A stretch of DNA of 64,000 nt from Pelomonas sp039929605 (GCF_039929605.1 NZ_JBDSQX010000076.1:1-64000), one strand, 5' to 3'; shown: positions 18,169-26,823, counted from the first letter of the stretch. Numbers and translations are program-made. The notes: generated from the sequence alone by a model not told the origin.

Positions 18169-18944
18169 TACTCGCCCAGAGTCAAGCGGCGGGCCAGGCG
18201 CTCGACGATCTGCGGCGGCAGCGCCGTCGCGCGCAGCGCCGCGCAGGCCGCTTCCACGTCGTAGGCCACGCGCTGGAAGGTGATGCGCGCGTCGTCAAGG
18301 TCGGACTTGGCCGGGTCCAGCAGCGCGTAGCAGGCCGCCGGGTTGCCATCGCGCGGCTGGCCGCAGGAACCAGGAATGACCAGCCATTGACGATGGCCGG
18401 GCAGCGGCATGGGCACGCCGGACAGCGGCTTGAAGTCGCCCGCCTTGCCGGTGCCCGACAGGTGGTAAAGCATGGGTTCGTGCATGTGGCCGCAGACCTG
18501 GATGCGTGCGTTGCTGGCATGCAGGCTCTTGACCGCCTCGGAGCGGCCCTGCACGTACTCCCAGCCGTTGGGCTCGAAGGCGTTGGCGTGCACGAACAGG
18601 ATCTGGCCCGGCTCGCCATGGGCCTGCAGCGGCAGCCGGGCAAGGAAGCGCAGGTGCTCTTCGGTCAGTTGCGAGCGCGTCCATTCGACGACGGCGCGCG
18701 CGTCGGGGTGCATGCCCGGCATGCTGCCGTGGGCCACGGCTTCGTCGTGATTGCCCTGCACGGCGATGGCGCCGTCGGTGGCCAGGGCCATGACCTGGTC
18801 GGCCACCCAGGCGGGGTCGCCGCCGTAGCCGACGAAGTCGCCCAGCAACGCGAAACGGGTGGCGCCTTGAGCGCGAGCGTCGGCAAGAACGGCCTCGAAG
18901 GCCTGACGGTTGGCGTGAATGTCGGTGATGAAAGCCCAGCGCAT
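18168..18944 (-). CDS. Calcineurin-like metallophosphoesterase
   Basis: The product (258 residues) carries the metallophosphoesterase ligands in order: FITDIHAN (DxH), LLGDFVGYGG (GD), GNHDEA, VHAN, and GHMHEP (GHxH). The start at 18944 is used because the family begins immediately before the DxH strand; a frame extending six codons upstream is less likely. It belongs to the YfcE/diadenosine-tetraphosphatase-like group, whose members act on phosphodiesters, dinucleotides or phosphoproteins. It is coupled by a one-base overlap to the kinase-Usp gene, so a protein phosphatase role is plausible. The upstream gene ends 43 bases before it. Confidence 0.88.
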   Translation of the reverse strand: MRWAFITDIHANRQAFEAVLADARAQGATRFALLGDFVGYGGDPAWVADQVMALATDGAIAVQGNHDEAVAHGSMPGMHPDARAVVEWTRSQLTEEHLRFLARLPLQAHGEPGQILFVHANAFEPNGWEYVQGRSEAVKSLHASNARIQVCGHMHEPMLYHLSGTGKAGDFKPLSGVPMPLPGHRQWLVIPGSCGQPRDGNPAACYALLDPAKSDLDDARITFQRVAYDVEAACAALRATALPPQIVERLARRLTLGE

Positions 18945-18987
18945 AGCTCGACAGCTTGCCATGAAGCGCTGACGCCGCGCCGACAGT

Positions 18988-21414
18988 TCAGAAACCGGCC
19001 AGGTCGGCGCGGATGGCAGCGAGCGATTCGTGAAGCCGTTGCGCGGCCTGCGGGTCGCGTGAAGCCAGCGCCTGGGCCAGCCGGCGCAGCGGCTCGGCGG
19101 CGGGCTGGAAGTCGGGGCTCTGGCGCAGCACGGCCAGCAGCGGCGTGCCGACGCGGGCCAGCATGACGGCCGGGTCGCCGCTGGGCGCGGTTCGGCGGCC
19201 CAGGTCCAAATAGCTGCGGCGGGCCTCGGCGTAGGCGTTCAGGCGCGGGGCCAGCTCGGGCGAGGACAGCAGCGTGGCGGTGTCGACGCTGACCTGGCCG
19301 AGGAGATCCAGCAGGCGGTCGCGTGGCGCGGAGTCGGGTGCGTAGGTGATGCGCGGCGCACGGTAGGCCACCCAGGGGCGGTCGTCGGTGTTGAGCGGCG
19401 CGTTGCCGGCCAGGCGGTGCAGCGCGGGCGCGTCGGCGATGAAGCTGCCGAGCACGGCGAAGTCGTCGGCTAGGCCGAAGTGCGCCGCCATGTCGGGCTT
19501 GGCCGTGCCGGGCCTGAAACGGGTGCTACCGGCGCGGCCGACGAGGCCCACGGTGGGCGTGTCCAGGCTGTTGCTGGCCAGCAGCGCGGCGCCGTCGGGG
19601 AAGGCCTGCAGGAAGGCGGCCGTGATGCTGCGCAGCGTGTCCAGGTCGAGCTGGTGCAGCGGCAGCCATTGGCAGAACAGCCCCTGGGGCGCCAGCCGCT
19701 CGCGCACGGCCCGGAAATGCTCGACGGTGTAGAGCGCGCCCGAGCCGCTGCGGGCCGGGTGGAAGTTGTCGGACACGACCACGTCGTAGCGCTGGGTGGT
19801 GGTGCGCACATAACGGCGTGCGTCGGCGGTGTGCATGTGTGGTGCCGGACCTTCACCTAACGCGGGGCGGAACAGCGCCGATGCCTCCACGACCTCGGGC
19901 AGCAGCTCGACGGCATCGACCTCCAGGCCGAGCACTTGTGCCGCCACGCCTGACGTGACGCCGGAGCCGACGCCAAGGAAGAGGGCTCGTTTTGCGTCGC
20001 CGTGCAGCAGCAGCGGCAACAGCGCCTGGCGGCCATCGACGAGGACGGTGGCGCTGCTGCCCTCCTGCTGGCGGTTGTTGATGCGCAGCCGCGCAACGCC
20101 GGCCGCGTCCTCGACGACGCTGACGGCGGCCATCGGGCCATCGCGGTAACTCAGCAGGTGGCCACCCTCGGGCAGATCGATGAAGGCCAGTGGCGGTGCG
20201 AACAGCGCCAGCGCGGCGGTCGCGGTGGCGGGAAACCACCAAGCCGCGCTGCGCCAGGCCGGTGCCAGCAGCAGATAGCCGGCCGTGACTAGCAGCAACG
20301 CCAGCTTGGGGCCAAGGACCGAGGCCAGCGCGACGCCGAACAGCGGTGCCGCCGCCATCGCGCCCAGCGTGTTGGCGCCCACCGCCTGGCTGAACGGGAT
20401 ACCGGCTGCGGCAGCGTCCGCACTGAGCTGGCAGAAGAGGGCGCCCATCAACAGCGTTGGCAGCGCGAACACGGCGACGGCGAGCAAGGCCTCGGTGGCG
20501 AGCGCACCAGCCAGCGTCTCGGGCTGCAGCGCCTGCTTGATCGCCTCAGCGCCCCACAGCGTGGCCATGCCGAGCAGGATGCTGACGGCCAGGCCCTGCA
20601 GCAGCAGCCGCGTGTTGCGCAGCGCCGGCCAGCGCGCAAACGCAGCGGCGCCGAGCGCACTGCCGGCCAGGTACACAGCCAGCAGCAGCGCGAAGGTGTA
20701 GACCGTGTCCTCGGCGACCTGACTCAGCACGCGCACGGCCAGCACCTCGTATGCAATGCCAAGCAGGCCGGTTGCGGCCAGCAGCCACAGCGGGCGGTTC
20801 GACGTCGTCGGGCCGAGCGCGATGGCGGGCGCGGCTTGCAGCGCGAGGCCGGCCAGCAGCGCGCAGCCGAGGTTGAGCGCCACGCACAGGCCGGCGCTGC
20901 GCGTGAGGCCCCAGTCCGAGATCAGCCAGAAGGCCGTGGCCAACACGCCCGCGACGGCGCCCAGTGTGTTGGCGGCGTACAGCGGCGCGAGCCTGGCGGT
21001 GCCCAGGCGAGCCATGGCCGGCAGCGTTGCACCCATCGCGGCCGTGGCGGGCAGCAGCAGCAGGAAACTCGCGCCGAAAGCGATGCTCCATTGCCAGGCG
21101 GGCGTTGCATCGGGCCCGATTAGCGCCAGTGCGGCGTTGCTGGCCGCAGGCATGACGGCCATCAGCAGCGCGCCCCACAGGCCGATCAGCGCCTCGCAGC
21201 CGGCATACCAACGCAGCGGTCGCTCGCTGGACTCGATGCGACGGCCGAGCAGCAGTGCGCCGAGCGACAGCCCCCCGAAGAAGGCGGCCACGACAGCGAG
21301 CACCGCAGCCGACTCGTGGCCCAGCACGAGGCCGAACTGCTGCGTCCAGATGACTTGATAGCCCAGCCCGGCGAAGCCGGACGCGGCCATCAGCGCCAGC
21401 GCCAGGCCCCTCAC
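18988..21414 (-). CDS. Fused multispan transporter-like/spermidine synthase-like protein
   Basis: The GTG at 21414 is taken as start because it overlaps the preceding stop as GTGA; the product is 808 residues. Residues about 1-450 contain about twelve hydrophobic spans similar to a major-facilitator half (GFAGLGYQVIWTQQFGLVLG at the N-terminus is typical of the family). Residues about 480-700 are a spermidine-synthase/methyltransferase-like domain: LFLGVGSGVTSG, VDAVELLPEVVEA and VVVSDNFHP. The last 100 residues are helical. Such fused proteins are common in Proteobacteria; whether they make polyamines is unproven. The Asp pair used for polyamine binding is not obvious here. It ends a unit with the oxygenase-like, HupE-like and isomerase genes. 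Confidence 0.88.
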   Translation of the reverse strand: MRGLALALMAASGFAGLGYQVIWTQQFGLVLGHESAAVLAVVAAFFGGLSLGALLLGRRIESSERPLRWYAGCEALIGLWGALLMAVMPAASNAALALIGPDATPAWQWSIAFGASFLLLLPATAAMGATLPAMARLGTARLAPLYAANTLGAVAGVLATAFWLISDWGLTRSAGLCVALNLGCALLAGLALQAAPAIALGPTTSNRPLWLLAATGLLGIAYEVLAVRVLSQVAEDTVYTFALLLAVYLAGSALGAAAFARWPALRNTRLLLQGLAVSILLGMATLWGAEAIKQALQPETLAGALATEALLAVAVFALPTLLMGALFCQLSADAAAAGIPFSQAVGANTLGAMAAAPLFGVALASVLGPKLALLLVTAGYLLLAPAWRSAAWWFPATATAALALFAPPLAFIDLPEGGHLLSYRDGPMAAVSVVEDAAGVARLRINNRQQEGSSATVLVDGRQALLPLLLHGDAKRALFLGVGSGVTSGVAAQVLGLEVDAVELLPEVVEASALFRPALGEGPAPHMHTADARRYVRTTTQRYDVVVSDNFHPARSGSGALYTVEHFRAVRERLAPQGLFCQWLPLHQLDLDTLRSITAAFLQAFPDGAALLASNSLDTPTVGLVGRAGSTRFRPGTAKPDMAAHFGLADDFAVLGSFIADAPALHRLAGNAPLNTDDRPWVAYRAPRITYAPDSAPRDRLLDLLGQVSVDTATLLSSPELAPRLNAYAEARRSYLDLGRRTAPSGDPAVMLARVGTPLLAVLRQSPDFQPAAEPLRRLAQALASRDPQAAQRLHESLAAIRADLAGF

Positions 21415-22037
21415 GAGTTGAAGCTCAGCGTGTAGCCCCAGCTCTCCAGCCGCGTCGGGATGGCGTTGAAGGCCAGGCTGATGCGGCGACCACCGGCATT
21501 GGGCGGCACCGCGTGCATGAGGTAGCTCGGGAAGAGGATGAGATCGCCTGGAGACGGCGCGGGGCTGACCCACTTCTCGGCGTTGTAGGCACCGGTGACG
21601 ACGCCAGCATGGTCGTTCTTGATCGAGAAGTCATGCCCGCCGGGCGACTTCATGAAGACCGTGCGCGCCGAGTCGTGCGTCTCGGTCAGGTAGACGACGC
21701 CCGACGCAAAGCTGTTGGCGTGGTTGTGCATGGCCTGGCGCCCGCCGGTGTCCAGCACGTTGACCCACATCTCCTTGATGGCCCAGCCGAGTTGCTCGCC
21801 GAACAGCAGGCGGCCGAACTCGGCGATCTTGGGCGTGAGCAGCGCCGCAGCCTGCACGAGCAGCGGGCTGTCCGAGGGCTGCAGCATCTGCGTGTGCGAC
21901 AGCGCCTCGGAGCTGTTGTTGGCCTGCAGTGCGCGGCGGGAGAAGTGGTCGACGAGGGCGTTCACCAGCGGTTGCGGCAGCACGGCCGGGGCGCGCAGCA
22001 GCGGGATCGGAAACAGACCGACGACTTCGTCCGTCAT
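21411..22037 (-). CDS. Putative 2OG-Fe(II) oxygenase (TIGR02466-type)
   Basis: The product has 208 residues. It shows the pattern of the TIGR02466 family of putative 2-oxoglutarate/iron dioxygenases: N-terminal LFPIPLL, central WVNVLDTGGRQAMHNHANSF followed by SGVVYL, then FPSYLMHAVPPN and a closing Arg in RISLAFN. These offer His ligands and a 2OG-binding Arg. The start at 22037 overlaps the HupE-like gene by four bases (ATGA) and the stop overlaps the next gene by four. Relatives hydroxylate small molecules or peptides, but no substrate is known for this group. The protein is cytoplasmic, with no signal sequence. Confidence 0.82.
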   Translation of the reverse strand: MTDEVVGLFPIPLLRAPAVLPQPLVNALVDHFSRRALQANNSSEALSHTQMLQPSDSPLLVQAAALLTPKIAEFGRLLFGEQLGWAIKEMWVNVLDTGGRQAMHNHANSFASGVVYLTETHDSARTVFMKSPGGHDFSIKNDHAGVVTGAYNAEKWVSPAPSPGDLILFPSYLMHAVPPNAGGRRISLAFNAIPTRLESWGYTLSFNS

Positions 22038-22993
22038 GCCAGCACCGCCGCGACCCGCAGCCACGACCAGTACGCCGCCATGCCGCCGATGCCGTAAAGC
22101 AGCACCGTGCGCGCCCGCTGCGCCGCCGGCCAGCGCGCCGTGAGGCGCCACAGGCACCAGCAGACGCCGACGGTCATCAGCTGCCCGATCTCGACGCCGA
22201 CGTTGAAGGTCAGCAGCGCGACGAGCAGGTGGTTCTCGGGCAGGCCGATTTCCTTCAACGCGCCGGCAAAGCCCAGGCCGTGCACGAGGCCGAACAGGAA
22301 GGCGACCAGCGCGGGCCAGCGGCGGGCGAGGGTGTCGCGCTTGTGCAGCGCCTCGACCGCCACCAGCACGATGGACAGCGCGATGGTCGCCTCCACGGGC
22401 GCGGAGCGCAGCGTCAGCCAGCCGAGGGCGCTGCTGGCGAGCGTCAGGCTGTGGGCGGCGGTGAAGGCGGTGATCGTCCAGATGAGGCGACGGTTGAAGC
22501 CGACCAGGAAGAGCAGGCCGATGACGAAGAGCAGGTGGTCGACGCCGCCGAGGATGTGCTCCACGCCGAGCAGCGTGTAGGCGCTGGCGATCTCGCGCAT
22601 GCCGCGCGGGTCGTTGGCGGCGCCGTAGAGCTGCACGGTCGGCTGTGCCTTGGTCAGCGTGTAGACGCGGCTTTCACCGTCCTGCCAGAAGACCTTGACG
22701 AGGGTGGCCGAGTAGCGCTCGCCGACGCCCTTGACCGACATGGTGCCGACGAGGCCCTGCTCGCCGCAGCGCAGCACGTTCGCGTCGGCCGTGCAGCCCT
22801 GCGGCCACACGGGTGTGAGGTCCTGGGCGATGGGGCGTTTCTCACCGGCGCCCCATTGCCAGATGAATTCGCCACGCTGCGTCTCGCGCAGGTTCAGCTC
22901 GGCCATGCTCATCTCATGAGCAAACGAGGGCAGGGCAGCGGCGGCCAGCGCCAGCAGGCAGGCAGCGCGCAGCCAGTTCACGAGGCGCTTCAT
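22034..22993 (-). CDS. HupE/UreJ-family membrane protein
   Basis: The product has 319 residues: a signal peptide (LLALAAAALPSFAHE), an exported domain of about 130 residues, and a C-terminal membrane domain. That domain has the HupE/UreJ_2 hallmark LGVEHILGGVDHLLFVIGL, followed by FTAAHSLTL and FGLVHGLGFAGAL. The conserved His and Asp in these spans are candidates for metal passage; classical HupE and UreJ move nickel for hydrogenase and urease. No hydrogenase or urease genes are near, so this long exported-domain version may carry another metal or have another role. It overlaps genes on both sides by four bases. Confidence 0.9.
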   Translation of the reverse strand: MKRLVNWLRAACLLALAAAALPSFAHEMSMAELNLRETQRGEFIWQWGAGEKRPIAQDLTPVWPQGCTADANVLRCGEQGLVGTMSVKGVGERYSATLVKVFWQDGESRVYTLTKAQPTVQLYGAANDPRGMREIASAYTLLGVEHILGGVDHLLFVIGLLFLVGFNRRLIWTITAFTAAHSLTLASSALGWLTLRSAPVEATIALSIVLVAVEALHKRDTLARRWPALVAFLFGLVHGLGFAGALKEIGLPENHLLVALLTFNVGVEIGQLMTVGVCWCLWRLTARWPAAQRARTVLLYGIGGMAAYWSWLRVAAVLA

Positions 22994-23841
22994 TTACCGG
23001 CCACCTCGACCTTGATGCGGTACTTCCTGGCCAGCGCGGCGACTGCGGCGCTGCGCTGCTCGGACAGCGTCGCGTCCGTCCAGTCCTGCTGCACGACGCC
23101 GCGCAGCACCTCGAAGTTGGCGGGGCGCGCGGGCGTTGCGGCATCCAGGCGCACGGCGCGCCAGCCGTCGCGCGACTGCGCCGTCAGCCACTGGCCAGGC
23201 GCGGCACCCTCTAGCGTCTTGGCAAAACCCTCGCCATAGCTCTGCAGCAAATTGCTATGCGGCCGGCCCTTGAATACGCGCAGGCCGGCCTTGGTGTCGC
23301 CGGGCGTGCCGTTGTTCAGCATGTCGACGAAGGCGCGGACGGCGGCTTCGCTCGGCTCGCCGCCGAGCACGGCTTCCTGGAAATCAAAGCGGGCCGGCTC
23401 GTCGTACTTGACGCGGTGCTGCTCGAACCAGTGGCGCAGCACTTCGTCCGTCACCGGCGGCAGCTTGGTGCCGCCGTCGACCACGCTCAGCGCCTTGAAG
23501 ATGACGCGCTCGCGGATGGCGGTGTCGCCCTTGTCAAGTTGCAGGGCCAGGCCTTCGCGGTAGAGCACTTCGTTGTCGAGCCAGATCTTGCGCAGCGCCG
23601 TCGTCTCCTCGGCATTGGGCTCGTGGCCGCGCTGGGCCTTGAAGAGCTGGCGAGCGTCCTCATCGACCTCGGCGCTGATGACGATCTCGTTGGCCTCGCT
23701 GCTGCTGCGGTTGACGAGGCGGTCGATGCCGAAGAGCACGGCACCGAGCAGCAGGAAGTGCAGCAGCGGTTCGCGGGTCCAGTTGGGCAGTTGGCGGGCG
23801 GAGCGAGTGCGCAGGGCAATGGGGGGCAGGGTGCTGGACAT
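22990..23841 (-). CDS. Membrane-anchored parvulin-type peptidyl-prolyl isomerase
   Basis: The product (283 residues) has one N-terminal membrane span (LLHFLLLGAVLFGIDRLV) and then a SurA/PpiC-like chain. It has an N-terminal helical chaperone part with KIWLDNEVLYREGLALQL and ERVIFKAL, and a reduced parvulin domain near the C-terminus. The parvulin core is weak, so catalysis is not certain; a holdase role is possible. It is coupled by ATGA to the HupE-like gene and probably assists folding of that protein or of the exported PHP protein. It is the first gene of the four-gene unit reading down to 18988. Confidence 0.82.
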   Translation of the reverse strand: MSSTLPPIALRTRSARQLPNWTREPLLHFLLLGAVLFGIDRLVNRSSSEANEIVISAEVDEDARQLFKAQRGHEPNAEETTALRKIWLDNEVLYREGLALQLDKGDTAIRERVIFKALSVVDGGTKLPPVTDEVLRHWFEQHRVKYDEPARFDFQEAVLGGEPSEAAVRAFVDMLNNGTPGDTKAGLRVFKGRPHSNLLQSYGEGFAKTLEGAAPGQWLTAQSRDGWRAVRLDAATPARPANFEVLRGVVQQDWTDATLSEQRSAAVAALARKYRIKVEVAGK

Positions 23842-23893
23842 GACGGCGGGGTAATAAGCCCACCATGCTAGGCAGCGAACAAGACAAGACGAA

Positions 23894-23953
23894 GACAGCG
23901 GCGGGCTTTTCAGCCACGCCGCTGTCGGTCTCGAAGGCAGCCTGCGCTGCCTT
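23894..23953 (-). terminator. Double-hairpin terminator of the PHP phosphoesterase gene
   Basis: Two stems lie just after the stop at 23961. The first is AAGGCAGC (23934-23941) pairing with GCTGCCTT (23946-23953). The second is GACAGCGGCG (23894-23903) pairing with CGCCGCTGTC (23917-23926), extended by GGC/GCC. On the minus strand the second stem is followed by a T-rich run, so it should end the PHP transcript and separate it from the isomerase operon. Confidence 0.75.
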
Positions 23954-23960
23954 TGACGTC

Positions 23961-26249
23961 TTACTTCACGCCGGCAACGGCGATGGCATTGGCCACTTCG
24001 ACGTAGATCGGATTGCTGTAGAACCAGAGGTCCGCCCAGGCCGCCACGTCATAGGACACGGCCTTCTGGCCAGCGATGGGGCTGTTGCCCGAGGCCGTGG
24101 CCAGGTGGGCGGGGCAACCGTCGATGGTGTTGGCGGCCGAGTTCCATGCCGTGCCGTTGGCCGGCACGTTGGTGCCCACCGTCGTGCACGGGATGCGCAG
24201 CGCTGCGGTGTTGCCGGCGTTGGTGTACAGGTCGGCCAGTGGGTTGCCATTGGCATCGGTTTCGTAAGGCACCGACGCCGGCATGTTGCTGCCACGCAGA
24301 CGCACGTACTGCGACGTTTGAACGGCCGGGATGCGCAGGCTCATCTTCAGGAAGACGGTGTTGTCCGCACCCGACTGCACCTGCGTCCAGGCCGAACCGC
24401 CGTTGCCGCTGAAGGTCTTCAGGATGGCGGCAGACATGTTCTTCGCAGCGGCCGGCACGCTCGTCAGGCCGGTGGTCGTGCCATCGGTCTTGAGCCAGTC
24501 GGTGTTGCGCGGCCATTCGCCGGTGTAGCCCGCCGTGCCCGGCGTCTTGTAGCCGCTGACCAGGCCGCGGATCACGTCGACGTGATCCAGCACCGGCTTG
24601 TTGATCGGCTGGTTGACGCCGATCTGGGCCAGCGACGGGTTGGGGAAGCTGTAGGGCGAGAAGTTCACGCCGGCCGGGTCACGCAGCACGACGGCGACGA
24701 CGATCTCGGCACCGGGGCGTACGGCGAGTTTTTCACCCATCGTGGCGCAGCCGGTCTTGTCGATGTCGGTGTCGTTGGTGGCAGCGGCAATGGCCAGGGC
24801 CTCGACGGCCGCGTTGCTACGGGCGCCGACGCCGGGGTAGGACGCGCAAGCCACGAAGGCGAGGCGGTCGATCAGCTGGCCAGAGGCCGCCCAGACGTTG
24901 CCGGTGCGCAGGCCGTCGACGATGGTCTGCGGGCGCAGCTTGTCGGCGCCGTTGCGCACCATGACGTGGGTGCGCTGGTATTCGCCGGGGTAGAAGTCCT
25001 GCGTGGAGCGGCGGTCATCCGGGCCGAAGCTGCCGCGGTTGTGCCAGTCGGAGCTGGCGAAGAACCACCAGTTGCGGCCTTCGCCGAGCATTGCGTCCCA
25101 CACGCCGCCCACTTGCGCTGCATAGACGCCGGTGCCGCCGTAGGTTGTGCCGCCGACGGAGTCGACCAGGCCGGCAGTGCCGCCGAAGTTGTTGCGATTG
25201 ACCTGGTATTCACCGCGGTTGGCCGATGCACCGTGGCCGGGCTGCGACTCGAAGCCGAAGGCGACGTTGGGCGCCGCGTTGTTGAAGTCGCGCAGGTGCT
25301 CGATGTTGAAGCCGTTGTTTCCGTTCGGGTTGAACGGGCCGGCGCGCTCCAAGTGGGCGGGCACGTAGTAGCTTTGCTGGCCGTGGAAGTTGGCCATCCA
25401 CTTCATGGCCTCCACGGTCTTCAGGTGGCCCTTCTCGCCGGTGCCCGTGCCGCTGGGCTGCACCAGCTTCTTGCCGGTGTCGCTCCAACCCAGCGCGCTG
25501 GCCGTGGAGTCGGCGCTGGCGGGGTTCGCGCAGTTCCAGTTGTTGCCGCTGGCCGAGCCGGTCACGTTGCCGCGGCTGGTGTCGGTGTCGTTGCGGTCGA
25601 AGCAGTAGGACCATTGGGCCAGCGCGTTGGCGTTGCCGATGGCCGTGTAGCCCGGCGTGGTCGGCAGCGTGGCGGTATCCATCGCGGTCGGGATCTGCCC
25701 CGTGATGACGGACATCGAGCTGTGCTCATGGCCGGGCACGACGGACTCCAGGCCGAGGAACAGCGGCACGTTCTTTTGCGCGCCGAGGTACTCGACGACT
25801 TGGTACTGGTACTCCTGCAGGGACTGCCAACGCCACATATTGCCGTTGCCGCCCACGCCGCCGCCGTTGCCCTTGAGGTTGGCCGCGCCGATGCTGTCGG
25901 CCCAGGTCGTCGTCGGACCCTTGCCTTCGATGAACGGATAGGCGGGCGTGGACAGCGTGGCGTCTTCAACCAAGGTGCAATTGCGGTTGCCGTTGCCGCC
26001 GTGGCCAGCCTGCACGAACCAGTCCAGACCCCAGGGCGAGTCCGCCGTCTTGTCGGTGACCTTCTTCACCAGCTTCTGCATGGAGATGGCGCCGTCCGAG
26101 CAGGTGGTGTGGTTGTGGAAGTCGCCCGACACGTACTTGCCGGGCGTCTTGCCGGCAGCAGTGGCGAGGTTGGGCGCAATGATGGCGGCGCTGCCGAGCG
26201 CGGCGACGGCAGCCAGCGCGAGCTGGCTCTTGGTGAAGAAGTGGGTCAT
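23961..26249 (-). CDS. Exported PHP-domain metal-dependent phosphoesterase-like protein
   Basis: The product has 762 residues from the ATG at 26249, which follows a purine-rich site and begins a signal peptide (LALAAVAALGSAAIIAPNLA, cut near residue 32). The mature N-terminus has the PHP metal motif GDFHNHTTCSDG (His45, His47). A later FFASSDWHNRG supplies further ligands. The rest is long, rich in Gly and Asn, and contains several cysteine pairs, as in large exported enzymes. PHP proteins cleave phosphomonoesters or phosphodiesters with a trinuclear metal site. The substrate is unknown. It is flanked by a PCuAC-like gene upstream and, after a strong terminator, the isomerase/HupE unit. Confidence 0.8.
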   Translation of the reverse strand: MTHFFTKSQLALAAVAALGSAAIIAPNLATAAGKTPGKYVSGDFHNHTTCSDGAISMQKLVKKVTDKTADSPWGLDWFVQAGHGGNGNRNCTLVEDATLSTPAYPFIEGKGPTTTWADSIGAANLKGNGGGVGGNGNMWRWQSLQEYQYQVVEYLGAQKNVPLFLGLESVVPGHEHSSMSVITGQIPTAMDTATLPTTPGYTAIGNANALAQWSYCFDRNDTDTSRGNVTGSASGNNWNCANPASADSTASALGWSDTGKKLVQPSGTGTGEKGHLKTVEAMKWMANFHGQQSYYVPAHLERAGPFNPNGNNGFNIEHLRDFNNAAPNVAFGFESQPGHGASANRGEYQVNRNNFGGTAGLVDSVGGTTYGGTGVYAAQVGGVWDAMLGEGRNWWFFASSDWHNRGSFGPDDRRSTQDFYPGEYQRTHVMVRNGADKLRPQTIVDGLRTGNVWAASGQLIDRLAFVACASYPGVGARSNAAVEALAIAAATNDTDIDKTGCATMGEKLAVRPGAEIVVAVVLRDPAGVNFSPYSFPNPSLAQIGVNQPINKPVLDHVDVIRGLVSGYKTPGTAGYTGEWPRNTDWLKTDGTTTGLTSVPAAAKNMSAAILKTFSGNGGSAWTQVQSGADNTVFLKMSLRIPAVQTSQYVRLRGSNMPASVPYETDANGNPLADLYTNAGNTAALRIPCTTVGTNVPANGTAWNSAANTIDGCPAHLATASGNSPIAGQKAVSYDVAAWADLWFYSNPIYVEVANAIAVAGVK

Positions 26250-26343
26250 GGAAGCTCCGGGGAGAGAGAGGAACGCGGGCTGAAAGGGGGCTTGAAACCG
26301 GGCGCATGCTATGGACGGGGCATGACCCCGGCGTGACGGCATT

Positions 26344-26363
26344 GCGACGGTTTCGCCCGTCGC
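26344..26363 (-). terminator. Hairpin after the PCuAC-like gene
   Basis: GCGACGG (26344-26350) pairs with CCGTCGC (26357-26363) around a six-base loop. It lies 11 bases past the stop of the PCuAC-like gene on the minus strand. There is no T-run, so it is a weak or Rho-assisted terminator at best. Confidence 0.4.
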
Positions 26364-26373
26364 CGGCAAAGCC

Positions 26374-26823
26374 TCAGCGCAAGCCGGCGTAGTCGACGTT
26401 GAGCGTCGCGTCGACCGGCGGGGCCGACTCGAAGATGAGGCGCAGCGCAAAGCTGCGGCCCACCTGCAGTGGCTGTTGCAGATCAAGCAACTCGATGTGC
26501 AGGCCGTCCTCGGCAAGCGTCAGCTCCTCGCCCGCGCGGATCAGCAGTGACAGGTCTTGCGCACCTGCCGCGATCCCCGGCCCCGCCAGCCGGGCCCCCG
26601 CAGCCACGGGGGTCTCGATGCCGATGAGCCGGTCGGTCGTCTGCACCTCGTCAAAGCGCATGCACAGCTTGGCCGTGTCGGCATCCACGCGCGTGGCGCG
26701 CGTCCAGGGGTGCCAGATGCGCAGATGGCTGCTGAAGAACTCGCAGGCCAGTGCAGGGCGGGCCACCACGGCGGCGCCCAGTGCGATGAGGATATGGCGG
26801 CGGTGCAGGGCAGGTGAATGCAT
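26374..26823 (-). CDS. PCuAC/DUF461-like exported protein lacking copper ligands
   Basis: The product (149 residues) has an N-terminal leader with Arg pair and hydrophobic run (HILIALGAAVVARPALA) and then a PCu(A)C-like beta sandwich: LRIWHPWTRATRVDADTAKL, DRLIGIETPVA, DGLHIELLDLQQPL and FALRLIFESA. In true copper chaperones the Cu(I) site is H(M)x10Mx21HxM. Here only the last His (GLHIEL) remains and the Met partners are gone, so copper delivery by the normal mechanism is unlikely. It has no strong ribosome site at 26823. The PHP gene follows 124 bases downstream; a PEP-CTERM gene diverges upstream. Confidence 0.75.
   Translation of the reverse strand: MHSPALHRRHILIALGAAVVARPALACEFFSSHLRIWHPWTRATRVDADTAKLCMRFDEVQTTDRLIGIETPVAAGARLAGPGIAAGAQDLSLLIRAGEELTLAEDGLHIELLDLQQPLQVGRSFALRLIFESAPPVDATLNVDYAGLR

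Noticed and set aside
23865..26336. Long plus-strand open frame antisense to the PHP gene (about 820 codons)
   Set aside because: Composition is dominated by Gly, Val, Ala, Arg and His with no motif; the minus-strand product has a signal peptide and clear metal motifs.
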